This document shows, piece by piece, positions 16,494-24,734 of a stretch of 64,000 bases of DNA (position 1 is the stretch's first letter; each line of letters starts with the position of its first letter). The position numbers and the translations under genes were made by a program. This DNA comes from Furfurilactobacillus milii (GTDB taxonomy: Bacteria; Bacillota; Bacilli; Lactobacillales; Lactobacillaceae). The stretch spans positions 124,001 through 188,000 of the forward strand of contig NZ_WEZQ01000017.1 of assembly GCF_009864005.1 (NCBI RefSeq), given 5' to 3'. The notes below the pieces were generated by a model that saw nothing but the letters and a program-made list of their open reading frames with translations, ran no database searches and was not told where the DNA came from.

Positions 16494-17342
16494 TTAATTC
16501 TTACTGCTACTATGACCATCTTTTGGTAAATCAATGACGATGCGATAACCGTCATCTGTGTTTTCTTCATGCACGTGAACAGATAAACCAGTGTCACGAA
16601 TCATCTTGGCCGACTCTTTAATCGTATTAACTGCGATACGCGTATCGGACGTTAAACCTCGCAACCGTTTCTTTGGCCGCTGTGGTGTGACTGGTTTTTC
16701 TGTCGTTAGTTCTGAAACCAGCCGTTCAGTAGCCTTAACGTTCATGTCGCGATCTTCAATCTGCATTAACACGTGTCGCTGCTGATCAGCATTCAACGGC
16801 AGCAGTGCCCGCCCGTGACGCTCAGAAATCTTCTTGGCACTGATAGCATCCAAGACTGGTTGACTGAGCTTCAACAAACGCAATTTGTTGGCAACCGCCG
16901 ATTGACTCTTGCCGACACCCTTAGCCAGTTGGGTTTGAGTAACATCATTAAGCGCCATCAATTGTTGATAGGCCTGAGCCTCTTCAACAGCCGACAATTC
17001 CTCACGTTGCAAGTTTTCAATCAACGCTAATGAAGCTGTCTCATGATCGTCCATCTTTTCAACGATGGCTGGAATCGTTTCCCAATTCAGCGAAGTCACC
17101 GCACGAAAACGACGTTCACCAGCAATAATTTCATACTTGCCGGTCTCGTATTCACGAACGACAATCGGTTGCAGCAACCCATGTGCCTTAATCGTTTCAG
17201 CCAACTCAGCAATAGCGTGTTCATCAAACACCTGCCGTGGTTGAAAACGGTTCGGTTCAATGGCGGTCAACGCTAACTGTTCAATTTTCTGTTGCGGTTT
17301 TTCATCGCTTTTATTTCGATTCCCAAATAATGAAAAAGGCAT
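16494..17342 (-). CDS. noc: Nucleoid occlusion protein Noc
   Basis: ParB paralogue that binds chromosomal Noc sites and prevents division over the nucleoid. It has 282 residues, beginning with a short amphipathic N-terminus (PFSLFGNRNK) of the type that tethers Noc to the membrane. IEPNRFQPRQVF, GERRFRAVTSL and ENLQREELSAVEEAQAY follow, then an HTH (TQTQLAKGVGKSQSAVANKLRLL). Its position between rsmG and parA is diagnostic. No consensus Noc-binding site was seen in this window. Confidence 0.95.
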   Translation of the reverse strand: MPFSLFGNRNKSDEKPQQKIEQLALTAIEPNRFQPRQVFDEHAIAELAETIKAHGLLQPIVVREYETGKYEIIAGERRFRAVTSLNWETIPAIVEKMDDHETASLALIENLQREELSAVEEAQAYQQLMALNDVTQTQLAKGVGKSQSAVANKLRLLKLSQPVLDAISAKKISERHGRALLPLNADQQRHVLMQIEDRDMNVKATERLVSELTTEKPVTPQRPKKRLRGLTSDTRIAVNTIKESAKMIRDTGLSVHVHEENTDDGYRIVIDLPKDGHSSSKN

Positions 17343-17366
17343 CCGTTAATTTCCTTTCACCAACCA

Positions 17367-18098
17367 TTAGTGTGCGTGTAACGGTTCTTTGTTTGGCGTT
17401 CCGGGACGACGTGGATAACGTCCAGGTGTGGTCCGAACCTTATCCAAAACAATGATTTCCCGTGGGTCTCCAGAAACTGGCAGCTCGAACTGATGACTTT
17501 GACTAACCTTCCCACCAAGCGTGTGAATCGCATACGTTGCATCTGTCAGTTCTTCGTTGGCCCCACTAGCCTTCATGGCCAACATTTGTCCACCAACTTT
17601 AACCAGCGGTAAGCACAACTCACTCATGACACTCATTCGAGCCAGCGCACGACCTGTAACGTAGTCAAATTGCTCGCGTTGCGGTGACTTTCTTGCACCA
17701 AACGTCTCTGCACGATCATGGACCAACGTGACGTCACGTAATCCCAAAGTGGTCACTAATTCTTGCAAAAAGTTAATCCGTTTGTTCAACGAATCAACAA
17801 TGGTGACCTTCAACTGTGGGAACAAGATTTTCAGCGGAATCGATGGAAAACCAGCACCCGCACCGACGTCACATAAAGTTACAGATTGCGTTTGCAACTC
17901 CGGCACAAACAATGCGACTGTGATAGAGTCATAAAAGTGCTTGAGATAAACGTCTGACTCAGCCGTAATCGTGGTTAAATTAAATTTTTTATTGGTTTCG
18001 ACTAGTAAATTAAAATACTGATCAAAAGCATCCCGTTGCTGATCTGTTAAGGTAATCCCGTGATCAGCTAGGGCAGTCTTAAACTGTTCTGGGTTCAT
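17367..18098 (-). CDS. rsmG: 16S rRNA (guanine527-N7)-methyltransferase RsmG
   Basis: SAM-dependent methyltransferase (GidB) that modifies G527 in the 530 loop of 16S rRNA. The SAM-binding motif is [17 protein letters not shown], followed by [14 protein letters not shown] and TGRALARM, all typical. The start is placed at ATG 18098, because AAAGGAG is six bases upstream; an in-frame ATG eight codons earlier lacks a site. About 243 residues. First gene of the origin-proximal block in this window; mnmE/mnmG are not included. Confidence 0.95.
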   Translation of the reverse strand: MNPEQFKTALADHGITLTDQQRDAFDQYFNLLVETNKKFNLTTITAESDVYLKHFYDSITVALFVPELQTQSVTLCDVGAGAGFPSIPLKILFPQLKVTIVDSLNKRINFLQELVTTLGLRDVTLVHDRAETFGARKSPQREQFDYVTGRALARMSVMSELCLPLVKVGGQMLAMKASGANEELTDATYAIHTLGGKVSQSHQFELPVSGDPREIIVLDKVRTTPGRYPRRPGTPNKEPLHAH

Positions 18099-18160
18099 AA
18101 AAACTCCTTTAATGTGAAACAACAGTGTGTTTCACGTACTTACACATTTTACCGAAAAAA

Positions 18161-18233
18161 AGGCAATAAAACAACCGCGCCCAGCGATGTCAACAAGGTT
18201 TTAACCCAGTTGCCTGCGCAAGGTCGCGGTTGT
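18161..18233 (-). terminator. Probable terminator of the VanZ gene
   Basis: ACAACCGCG (18171-18179) pairs with CGCGGTTGT (18225-18233) around a long, partly paired loop. On the minus strand it is followed by TTTTATTG. Lies between the VanZ and rsmG genes. Confidence 0.6.
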
Positions 18234-18265
18234 AAATTCATATCTCATTTTGATTACGTTTCATC

Positions 18266-18826
18266 TTAGGTTCGTTGCCAAATCGCTAGCCCAACCTTGA
18301 GTAGAATCCACCCAAGTAATCCACCTAGCGTGTTTAAAAGCAGATCATTCAGATCAAACGTGCGCTCACCGAAATTAAAGTAATTCATGACAAGTTGAGA
18401 TGTTTCGATAAAAAGTGATGTACCAAACGCCAGTCCAATTGCTCGCCAGACTGGGCGTAGCTTGGCAGATAATCCGCCGCACAGTAAAGTCAGTGGCACT
18501 AACATCAAGCCGTTACCAGCTAATTGATACAGAACCGTTGGCTGGCGCCAGTTATACCACATCGCTAACGGATGAACATCGATGGCCCCTTGAAAGGTGT
18601 AACCACTAGCTGCCAGTGTGCCAATATTGCGACTAATATTAATCGGAAACAGCGTCATGTCAAAAACTGCCCATAGATAAACACATAAAACGGCCTGAAA
18701 AAGCACTCGAACAAACTTTAGTCGATGATGGCGAACGTCGTTTATGACAAGCAAAGAAAAGAAAAGCAACAGTGGCACAATTAAAATTTGACTGGTTACC
18801 AGCCCATTGTGATCAAAAATCGTCAT
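18266..18826 (-). CDS. VanZ family membrane protein
   Basis: A membrane protein of about 186 residues with four to five helices and the VanZ hallmarks: an early DMTLFP, the central NLLMLVPL-like motif (here NGLMLVPLTLL), SLFIETSQL and DLNDLLLNTLGGLLGW near the end. VanZ proteins affect susceptibility to glycopeptides or lipopeptides by an unknown mechanism, and most homologues are not resistance genes. Start at ATG 18826, chosen because AAGGAGGG lies eight bases upstream. Confidence 0.9.
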   Translation of the reverse strand: MTIFDHNGLVTSQILIVPLLLFFSLLVINDVRHHRLKFVRVLFQAVLCVYLWAVFDMTLFPINISRNIGTLAASGYTFQGAIDVHPLAMWYNWRQPTVLYQLAGNGLMLVPLTLLCGGLSAKLRPVWRAIGLAFGTSLFIETSQLVMNYFNFGERTFDLNDLLLNTLGGLLGWILLKVGLAIWQRT

Positions 18827-18981
18827 TGTTGCATCCCTCCTTGTCATCTTCATAGGTAAGCTTAACGCTGACCGGCGATGATTTGGGTTTCACGTGCTTA
18901 GACTTGGTAAATTCATAAACAAGTTGCGTAATGTTTGCTGGACATTGATATGAGTGACAAGAATAATTTGGATTTAAGATT

Positions 18982-19158
18982 CCGTTCCGTCGACAGTGGA
19001 TGCCGTTTCATGGGACCGGCTCAAGCTCCAAAAGCGGTCTCGAGCTTTGATTTTGAGCTCCTAAAACCAGGTCAAGTCATCCTGCAATCCTAAGTGGCAC
19101 ACCCCCTGCCACTAACGATTGCGACAACGAAACTCTGTCCACTATCGACTTCACTCAC
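18982..19158 (-). ncRNA. Dispersed structured element, type A copy 2
   Basis: Same fold as the copies at 3.1, 46.1 and 58.6 kb but the most diverged in sequence. The terminal stem pairs GTCGACAGTGGA (18989-19000) with TCCACTATCGAC (19138-19149), 11 of 12 pairs. The inner hairpin is GCAATC/GATTGC where other copies have CAACACT/AGTGTTG, and its tip AGTGGCA/TGCCACT replaces GTGG/CCAC. The stem next to the terminal one is GTTTC/GAAAC instead of TTCC/GGAA. These are compensatory changes. The flanks CCGTTCCG and TTCACTCAC match copy 1. It lies beyond the nupC terminator and upstream of the VanZ gene. Confidence 0.6.
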
Positions 19159-19248
19159 TCTCCATGTTGCCTGAAACACTTGCTTTACTGACATGCTCAC
19201 GTCAACTTTAAGCGGAGCAGTAAATTCTTTCTTAAAAATTTGATAGTA

Positions 19249-19274
19249 ACAAAAAAGGCGCCACAGAGGCGTCT
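19249..19274 (-). terminator. Terminator of nupC
   Basis: On the minus strand AGACGCC and GGCGCCT pair around a five-base loop and are followed by TTTTTT. About 50 bases past the nupC stop codon. Confidence 0.8.
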
Positions 19275-19323
19275 TTTGATATTTGAGAAAATGAAGTTTT
19301 CTAAATCGAGTAAATGGGGCTTA

Positions 19324-20595
19324 TTACCAAACGAATAAACCAACCATACCAGCTGAGAGTAGTGAAACTAAGATACCTGAAAGTAACATGTAACCAACGT
19401 TGCTAGAAATCATGTCGTTCTTATCTTTACCAACCATACCTTTGAAGGCACCGATAATCATACCAGTAGTCCCAAAGTTAGCGAAGGAAGTTAAGAAGAC
19501 AGTCAAGATAGCGCGGTAGTGAGGTGCATAATTTTGAATCTTACCAGTGATTTCACCCATAACAACGAATTCGTTCGTTACTAACTTCAGACCCATCAAT
19601 TGAGAGAAGTCCCAAGCTTTATCAACAGGCAATCCCATCAACCAAGCTGGGATGAACATGATAACACCAAGGATACTTTCCAATGACAATGGCTTCCAGA
19701 TCAAGCCAAGTAACTTATCGATCAAACCAGCTAAGGCAACAAAGGCGATAACATTGGCAGTGATAATCAGAACCAAAGTACCGGCACCTAAGATGGAGTC
19801 ACCCAAGAATGAGAAGAATGGTTGACGTTTGCCGTTTGATTCAACAGCGCCAGTTTCTTCGGCAGCTGCTTCACTTTCGCCGCCTTCGTCACCAACGTTA
19901 CCGATTTTAGCAATCGTGTCTTCTTCAGGGTCAACTTCTACAGGGTTCAACATGTTGGTTACGATCAAAGCGTTGATACAGTTCAAAGGAACGGCAGTCA
20001 AAACAAATTGACCAGGAACCATTTGCGTGTAAGCACCCAGAATTGAAGCCGTAACACAACTCATTGACATCATTGCCAAAGTAACATCACGTTCAGCCTT
20101 CATGGTGGTCAATTGTAACTTAGAAACGGCAAGCGCTTCAGTGTTACCTAAGAACATCATTTCAACGGCGAAGAATGATTCGAACTTTGGTTGACCAGTG
20201 ATAAAGCTTAAACCGCGACCGATCCATTTGATGATCCATGGCAATACACCAATGTATGTCAGGATATCGAATAATGGCACAATCAACAGAATTGGTAGCA
20301 AAGCACTGGTAATGAAGTTAACTGGTGCTGGGTGGGTACCCGTAGCACCAACCCAGTTAGGCAATGCGAAGTTGATCCCTTTGTAGGCAACTTGCACCAA
20401 CCAGTTAAATCCATCAGCAGCACCTTTAACAACGGCACGGCCACCGGCGAAACTGGTTAATAACCAGGCAATAACTAAGTTTAAGACAACCATGATGCCA
20501 ACAGAACGCCACTTAATCTTCGAACGGTTCTTGGACAGTGCCCAAGCAATCGCCAAGTAGACGATAACACCAATGATGTTAACAACTAAATACAT
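19324..20595 (-). CDS. nupC: Concentrative nucleoside transporter NupC
   Basis: Cation-coupled nucleoside uptake protein of the CNT family. It has 423 residues, multiple membrane helices, and the family motifs FFAVEMMFLGNTEALAVSK, TASILGAYTQM and GLPVDKAWDFSQLMGLK. A hydrophilic insertion of about 40 acidic residues (GDEGGESEAAAEE) sits mid-protein. ATG 20595 has AAGGA nine bases upstream; the frame is open further upstream but without family similarity. A long structured leader and a cre-like site precede it, pointing to nucleoside- and carbon-dependent regulation. Confidence 0.95.
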   Translation of the reverse strand: MYLVVNIIGVIVYLAIAWALSKNRSKIKWRSVGIMVVLNLVIAWLLTSFAGGRAVVKGAADGFNWLVQVAYKGINFALPNWVGATGTHPAPVNFITSALLPILLIVPLFDILTYIGVLPWIIKWIGRGLSFITGQPKFESFFAVEMMFLGNTEALAVSKLQLTTMKAERDVTLAMMSMSCVTASILGAYTQMVPGQFVLTAVPLNCINALIVTNMLNPVEVDPEEDTIAKIGNVGDEGGESEAAAEETGAVESNGKRQPFFSFLGDSILGAGTLVLIITANVIAFVALAGLIDKLLGLIWKPLSLESILGVIMFIPAWLMGLPVDKAWDFSQLMGLKLVTNEFVVMGEITGKIQNYAPHYRAILTVFLTSFANFGTTGMIIGAFKGMVGKDKNDMISSNVGYMLLSGILVSLLSAGMVGLFVW

Positions 20596-20880
20596 AACAT
20601 ATGTCCTTCTTTCCAAAATGATGGTATGTTTCAGCCCAAATGCTCCCATTTGAGCCACTCAGCGTTATGCATCGATTATTCGACGCACATCTCGATGTCG
20701 AAAACCTCACCCCTCCTTCAGTTGAAAAGCGGACTTTAGAATAATTTTCACGAAATAATGGCTTGGTTGAAAACGCCTCCGCAAACGGAAAGGTACAGTC
20801 CGCCTTCCCTGACCAATTAATAGTACCGTTAATCGGGCTAGGTGTAAACATTGATTCCTCCAGTGAAGCTTCTTTTTAAT
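20579..20880 (-). promoter_or_regulatory. Structured nupC leader with possible overlapping leader ORF
   Basis: About 280 bases between the nupC promoter region and its start. They contain GCTCAAATG/CATTTGGGC, TTCGAC/GTCGAA and CATCGA/TCGATG hairpins, and a long-range GCGGACT/AGTCCGC pairing. They also contain a 90-codon open frame (start at 20851) with a strong GGAGG site. The frame ends 17 bases inside nupC, so it would be translationally coupled if used. Its predicted product is Ser-rich and resembles nothing I know. No known purine riboswitch core is present. The leader may be a cis-regulatory RNA, or the ORF may be fortuitous. Confidence 0.4.
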
Positions 20881-20912
20881 TTTTAGAGCGGTTACGTGAA
20901 TATTGAAAACGA

Positions 20913-20927
20913 ATGAAAACGTTTACT
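20913..20927. promoter_or_regulatory. cre-like site (CcpA operator) upstream of nupC
   Basis: ATGAAAACGTTTACT fits the catabolite-responsive element consensus WTGNAANCGNWNNCW at every defined position. It lies just upstream of the nupC leader, where the promoter must be, so carbon catabolite control of nucleoside uptake is likely. Confidence 0.55.
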
Positions 20928-21120
20928 GAAAGCAATTTCCGAACGGAACGCCATTTTTATGATTTTAATTATTTTCTAACTTAGTACAACGTTTCACCTA
21001 TTGATATGCCGGCTTTATTGGCATTCTATTCTTAGCCAAGAATCAGCTGCGCCTAATGTTTTTGAAAACAACCGGATGTCGCAACATTATTCGGAATTTC
21101 CAATACTGAAAATGAGAGAA

Positions 21121-21476
21121 GAAAAAAAGGACCTGCCACATGATGACAGGCCCCTTTGGGTGGGAAAACGTTTTTTTGGTCTAGCGAAGGTGTAAGCAAC
21201 ACCCTGTTATGGTCGATCATTTTATTGTGGCAATGGTCTCACTTTCCTTCTACGCTGTGAATATCGAACACAAAGTCCGCTCCTAAGCGATTTCACTTCA
21301 TTTTCTGACACGTTGTAAAAGTTGAACTTAACTTGACTGCGACGATCAAACACCCAAGTACCACTAGACCTCAACCGTTTTCTTGAGAGTAGTTTACGAC
21401 CTGCTTTCCTTTTACACCGCGAAAAGCCCTCGAAATAGCTTGATAGTGGGCAAAGTTCTCCACCAAGTTTTATCAA
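21121..21476 (-). ncRNA. Candidate structured RNA of about 350 nt with its own terminator
   Basis: A gene-free minus-strand stretch ending in a strong intrinsic terminator (CCTGTC/GGCAGG stem, then seven T, 21122-21150). It contains a long-range 7-bp pairing (GGTCTAG 21178-21184 with CTAGACC 21364-21370 on the plus strand). Local hairpins include GGTGT/ACACC (21189-21203), CTCAA/TTGAG (21370-21387) and, near the 5' end, CTTG-GTGG/CCAC-CAAG. It lacks the signatures of RNase P RNA, tmRNA and 6S RNA that I would recognise. An 84-codon frame starting at TTG runs through it but has no good ribosome binding site and an atypical composition. Confidence 0.35.
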
Positions 21477-21504
21477 TTGACTAACATGCCAGATCGCGTT
21501 AGTC

Positions 21505-21665
21505 TATTATCATTAAATGAAAGGGGGTGATGTCTTTTGACCATTGGAAATAATCTTAAGGCATCAGCCCACGATGAGAGTGTCGCACGCTTCTAGCGTA
21601 AAACAGTCTTGATCCGGACTGATGCAGTAAGAAAGGCCCTGGGAAATTTTCTCCCGGGGCTTTTT
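21505..21665 (+). promoter_or_regulatory. Short transcript with 19-residue ORF and terminator upstream of the LysR gene
   Basis: A TATTAT box at 21505 is followed by a near-perfect ribosome binding site (AAAGGGGGTGAT, 21520-21531), a TTG start at 21537 and a 19-residue frame (MTIGNNLKASAHDESVARF) ending at 21596. GCATCAG/CTGATGC pairing encloses most of the ORF. A strong terminator (GCCCTGGGA/TCTCCCGGGGC then TTTTT, 21636-21665) closes the unit 55 bases before the LysR start. It could be an independent small protein gene or a leader controlling readthrough into the LysR gene. I do not recognise the peptide. Confidence 0.45.
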
Positions 21666-21720
21666 GTTTGCGCTGCTTCCTGCTACACTCAACATAATTC
21701 ATTCAAACGAGGTTACGTTC

Positions 21721-22623
21721 ATGGCCACTTCATCCTTTGCCTATCAGGTGTTTGCCACCGTGGTCGATAAGCATACATTCATTGCTGCCGCCGAAACACT
21801 TAACATCACACCAAGTGCAGTCAGCCATTCAATCAGTCAGTTGGAAACGCAACTTGGCTTTCCACTGTTTATTCGTAGTCGCACAGGGGTTACGCTCACT
21901 GCTGATGGGAATACCGTCTATCCAATCATTCAAGACATTCTCAATTCTGAACAACGGTTAGCACAAGAAGCGGCCAACATTAACGGATTGACACACGGGA
22001 CAATCCGGATTGGTGCGTTCTCATCTGTACTGCTTAATTGGCTGCCCAGCATCATTCGCGAGTTTCGCCAACAATATCCAGATATCAACATCACCGTTTA
22101 TCAAGGAAACTTTAACGATATTGCAGAGCGCGTGCGTTTGGGAACCTTGGACATGGGTTTTTCGGCGCTGCCACTCGACGAGAACATCGTGATTCATCCC
22201 CTCATCAAGGACGAAGTGTACTGTTTGACGCCAACGGACTTTGTGCCTAAAAATGGCCACGTCATGACCAGCGCTGATGTAGCGGATAAAACGTTTATCC
22301 TTCAACACTCTGACTACGATCGCGATACTAAGTTGACGCTGGACCGATACAACGTCACACCCAATTCACTAAGCTACTCCATCGATGACGCCTCAATCAT
22401 TTCAATGGTGGAGGCGGGCCTAGGGTTTGGTGTTTTGCCCGATTTGGCGCTCAAACGAATTTCTGGGAACATTAATATCTATCCATTTGATGAACCACAT
22501 TATCGAACCTTATGTCTGGCCGTGAACAAATCACTTGCACAAGCGCCCACCACTACACGGCTAACACGAATCATTCGAGAAAATCTAAGCCGCGAGTACG
22601 GTGATAAATTATTGTGGCAATAA
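21721..22623 (+). CDS. LysR family transcriptional regulator
   Basis: A 300-residue LysR-type regulator. The N-terminal winged helix contains FIAAAETLNITPSAVSHSISQLE, with the recognition helix. The C-terminal periplasmic-binding-protein-like effector domain begins at about residue 90 with TIRIGAFSSV. The start at 21721 has GAGG at suitable distance; the frame is open upstream without similarity. No gene is divergently transcribed immediately next to it except the candidate RNA at 21.1-21.5 kb, so the usual LysR target is not obvious. Confidence 0.93.
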   Translation: MATSSFAYQVFATVVDKHTFIAAAETLNITPSAVSHSISQLETQLGFPLFIRSRTGVTLTADGNTVYPIIQDILNSEQRLAQEAANINGLTHGTIRIGAFSSVLLNWLPSIIREFRQQYPDINITVYQGNFNDIAERVRLGTLDMGFSALPLDENIVIHPLIKDEVYCLTPTDFVPKNGHVMTSADVADKTFILQHSDYDRDTKLTLDRYNVTPNSLSYSIDDASIISMVEAGLGFGVLPDLALKRISGNINIYPFDEPHYRTLCLAVNKSLAQAPTTTRLTRIIRENLSREYGDKLLWQ

Positions 22624-22627
22624 GCAT

Positions 22628-22668
22628 AAAAAAGTATCCTCATCACGGTATGAAGGGGATACTTTTTT
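22628..22668. terminator. Bidirectional terminator after the LysR gene
   Basis: AAAAAAGTATCC pairs with GGATACTTTTTT. It serves the converging LysR gene and the toxin-antitoxin operon. Confidence 0.85.
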
Positions 22669-22685
22669 ATTTGAAACAGGTTCAA

Positions 22686-22967
22686 CTAAACGAGTCTAAT
22701 TTCCAATTCTTTTCCAACACTCTGTGCAATTTTTTGAAGTGTCGACAATTTTAAATCCAAATTGCCATTTTCGATTCTAACAATTGTAGATTGCGCTGTC
22801 CCAGACACTTGTGCCAATTCACGTTGAGAAATCCCCATTTCTTCTCGTAAGTTTTTAACAGCCAACGCGGCAACAATTTCTCGATCAGCCTTATCATACT
22901 CACGCTTGAATTCGGGATCTTTTAGCTGACCAGCAACATACTCATCTAAATCATAACTTTTCTTCAT
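22686..22967 (-). CDS. HigA-like antitoxin, XRE family
   Basis: A helix-turn-helix antitoxin of 93 residues. The HTH is LREEMGISQRELAQVSGTAQSTIVRIENG, followed by the family's LSTLQKIAQSVGKELEIRL ending. ATG 22967 is preceded by GGAGGCACAGAA and overlaps the toxin gene end by 17 bases. It should neutralise the toxin and repress the operon. The toxin-first order is characteristic of HigBA systems. Confidence 0.88.
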   Translation of the reverse strand: MKKSYDLDEYVAGQLKDPEFKREYDKADREIVAALAVKNLREEMGISQRELAQVSGTAQSTIVRIENGNLDLKLSTLQKIAQSVGKELEIRLV

Positions 22968-23307
22968 TTCTGTGCCTCCGAATCTTCCCATCCCGAATTG
23001 ACTTGGCATGATCAATCTCACGCTGTGGTGTTTTATCTGTCTTTTTTGTAAATCCGTGAGTAATAAAATAGTTAGACTCCTCAAGGTGAAAATATATACC
23101 TCGCTGAATATTATTGCCCTGAATTGACCGAATTTCATACAGATTAGTCTTTAATTTTTTTACATAACGTTGACGAATGGCAATTTGCAATCCCAATCGT
23201 GATATAGCCTGAATGGTTCTAACCATTTTAGCTCGATCCTTTTTGGGAAGATTGTCCAAAAAGCTTTTAAATTCATGGCCGAATTTAAAGTATAGTTTAT
23301 CATTCAT
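22951..23307 (-). CDS. HigB/Gp49-type RelE-superfamily toxin
   Basis: A 118-residue RelE/ParE-superfamily protein of the phage Gp49-like (HigB) type, expected to be a ribosome-dependent mRNA endonuclease. Features include RQRYVKKLKTNLYEIRS, the GIYFHLEESNYFITHGFTKKT strand region with the basic motif, and a basic C-terminus. The gene has almost no leader and only a weak ribosome binding site, so a short-leader or near-leaderless message is possible. Directly upstream lies a perfect palindrome, the likely operator. Confidence 0.88.
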   Translation of the reverse strand: MNDKLYFKFGHEFKSFLDNLPKKDRAKMVRTIQAISRLGLQIAIRQRYVKKLKTNLYEIRSIQGNNIQRGIYFHLEESNYFITHGFTKKTDKTPQREIDHAKSIRDGKIRRHRNEEKL

Positions 23308-23311
23308 TTAC

Positions 23312-23335
23312 AATGATAGCACACATGCTATCATT
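23312..23335. promoter_or_regulatory. Probable operator of the toxin-antitoxin operon
   Basis: AATGATAGCA (23312-23321) and TGCTATCATT (23326-23335) form a perfect 10-bp inverted repeat with a 4-base spacer immediately upstream of the toxin start. The right arm read on the minus strand contains a TATCAT box, so the palindrome overlaps the promoter. Autorepression by the XRE antitoxin is expected. Confidence 0.7.
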
Positions 23336-23490
23336 AGACACCACCTTACGTTGTTAATTGATCATTCGATTTTCCCAATTCTTATTAGTTTTAAATCTAT
23401 GATCATTATCAACATACGTAATTCAAATGGCTTTTGTTCTTTTAAAGGCTAGTCTATTTAGAACCATAAATTTTTTTAGTATCCGTTGCC

Positions 23491-24507
23491 CTAAGCGCCC
23501 TGTCTCATCAACAAATCAACCAATTCATTTTTGGTAACTTTCCCGAAGTATTTTGAGACATCCATGCTGTCGAAGACTTGTTTCACCGCGTTTAACTCGT
23601 ACTTAGTCCCAATCAGACGGTTTTCAACATCTTTAATATCTGCCTGGCCAAAGAAGTCGCCAGTAATCTGAATATCCTTGATGTGACCCTCATCTACGTT
23701 CAGCGAGAATTCCACCGTTCCTGCCGCAAAGTGCTCACGTCGTTTAACATTAAACGCTGGTGACTTGCCATAAATCCAGTCCCAGTTCTTAAAGTAACGT
23801 TGTTCCAAATCGTGAACACCGGCCAATGCCTCATCATCTATTACATACGCATTTGCATCTTCAATGTTTGTAATGTTTAAAATTTTCTTTGCTAATGCAT
23901 CCCTGAATTCTTCAATGGTCAGGTTTTGATAGGCTGGCGCAAAGTGTGGTTTCAGATTGGTAACGCGACTACGAACCGATTTAATACCCTTCGATGCAAT
24001 CTTATCAGCTGGCACGTTTAAAGCCTTAGTTAGCACAGATTGATCGACGTCATACATCAAGGTACCATGCGAAAACATCCGTTCCTTCTCAACGTGCATC
24101 GCATTACCAGAAAACTTCTTGCCGTCGATTGTAAGATCGTTACGACCAGTCATTGCAGCGCCCGTCGCACCCATCTCGTGCAACGCTTTAATGACAGGAT
24201 CCGTAAACCGTTTGAAATTGCCCACTGCATCCCCGTCATCCTTAGTAATAAAGCTGAAACTAACATTTCCAAGATCGTCATAAACAGCACCGCCACCAGA
24301 AGTTCGACGTGTCAAAATAATATGGTGTTGGTCAACGTAATCTTGATTGATTTCTTCAAGCACGTTTTGGTATCGACCGACAATAATACATGGAGAATTA
24401 ATGTAGAAATATAAAATTGGTTCATCTAAATTAGCGTGCTCCATTAAATATGTTTCAATCGCCAAATTTTCTCGAATGTCCGTGCTTGGACTAGCTAAAT
24501 AACGCAT
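23491..24507 (-). CDS. lplA: Lipoate-protein ligase
   Basis: Activates and attaches lipoate to E2 subunits or GcvH. A 338-residue protein with the ligase catalytic domain (INSPCIIVGRYQNVLEEIN, RRTSGGGAVYDDLGNVSFSF, GKKFSGNAMHV with the catalytic Lys) and the C-terminal accessory domain (residues about 250-338). GAGGTG precedes the ATG. It stands alone, with no dehydrogenase genes next to it, implying lipoate scavenging for complexes encoded elsewhere. Confidence 0.95.
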   Translation of the reverse strand: MRYLASPSTDIRENLAIETYLMEHANLDEPILYFYINSPCIIVGRYQNVLEEINQDYVDQHHIILTRRTSGGGAVYDDLGNVSFSFITKDDGDAVGNFKRFTDPVIKALHEMGATGAAMTGRNDLTIDGKKFSGNAMHVEKERMFSHGTLMYDVDQSVLTKALNVPADKIASKGIKSVRSRVTNLKPHFAPAYQNLTIEEFRDALAKKILNITNIEDANAYVIDDEALAGVHDLEQRYFKNWDWIYGKSPAFNVKRREHFAAGTVEFSLNVDEGHIKDIQITGDFFGQADIKDVENRLIGTKYELNAVKQVFDSMDVSKYFGKVTKNELVDLLMRQGA

Positions 24508-24649
24508 GTTATCACCTCAAAGTTTATTGTACGGCGTTTCAAGGGAAATGATAGCGATTTCATCAAAAAATAGTAACTTTTAGTAAGTTCAAATCCATCG
24601 CCTAGTCACTTCCAAAACGCGCTCCACACCCTAGCGACTTGGACACACC

Positions 24650-24694
24650 AAAAAATCCTCATATGGACAAAATTTCGTCCACACGAGGATTTTT
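24650..24694 (-). terminator. Terminator of the MacB-type ABC transporter gene
   Basis: AAAAATCCTC (24651-24660) pairs with GAGGATTTTT (24685-24694), with further GGAC/GTCC pairing inside. It can act in both directions and lies 40 bases past the transporter stop codon. Confidence 0.85.
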
Positions 24695-24734
24695 CAATTG
24701 TTGTTCAAATTCTAAACGGAGAATGTCATGCTCA

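Noticed and set aside
18110-18142. parS-like sequences (GTTTCACGTA after GTGAAACA, and GTTTCACGTGC near 18888)
   Set aside because: Only half of the 16-bp parS palindrome is present in each case; near 18120 the halves are in inside-out order. Given the parB locus a true site would be expected nearby, but none in the window matches well.
21222-21476. 84-codon frame starting at TTG
   Set aside because: No adequate ribosome binding site, odd Arg/Ser-rich composition, and the stretch folds well with a terminator, so an RNA is more likely.
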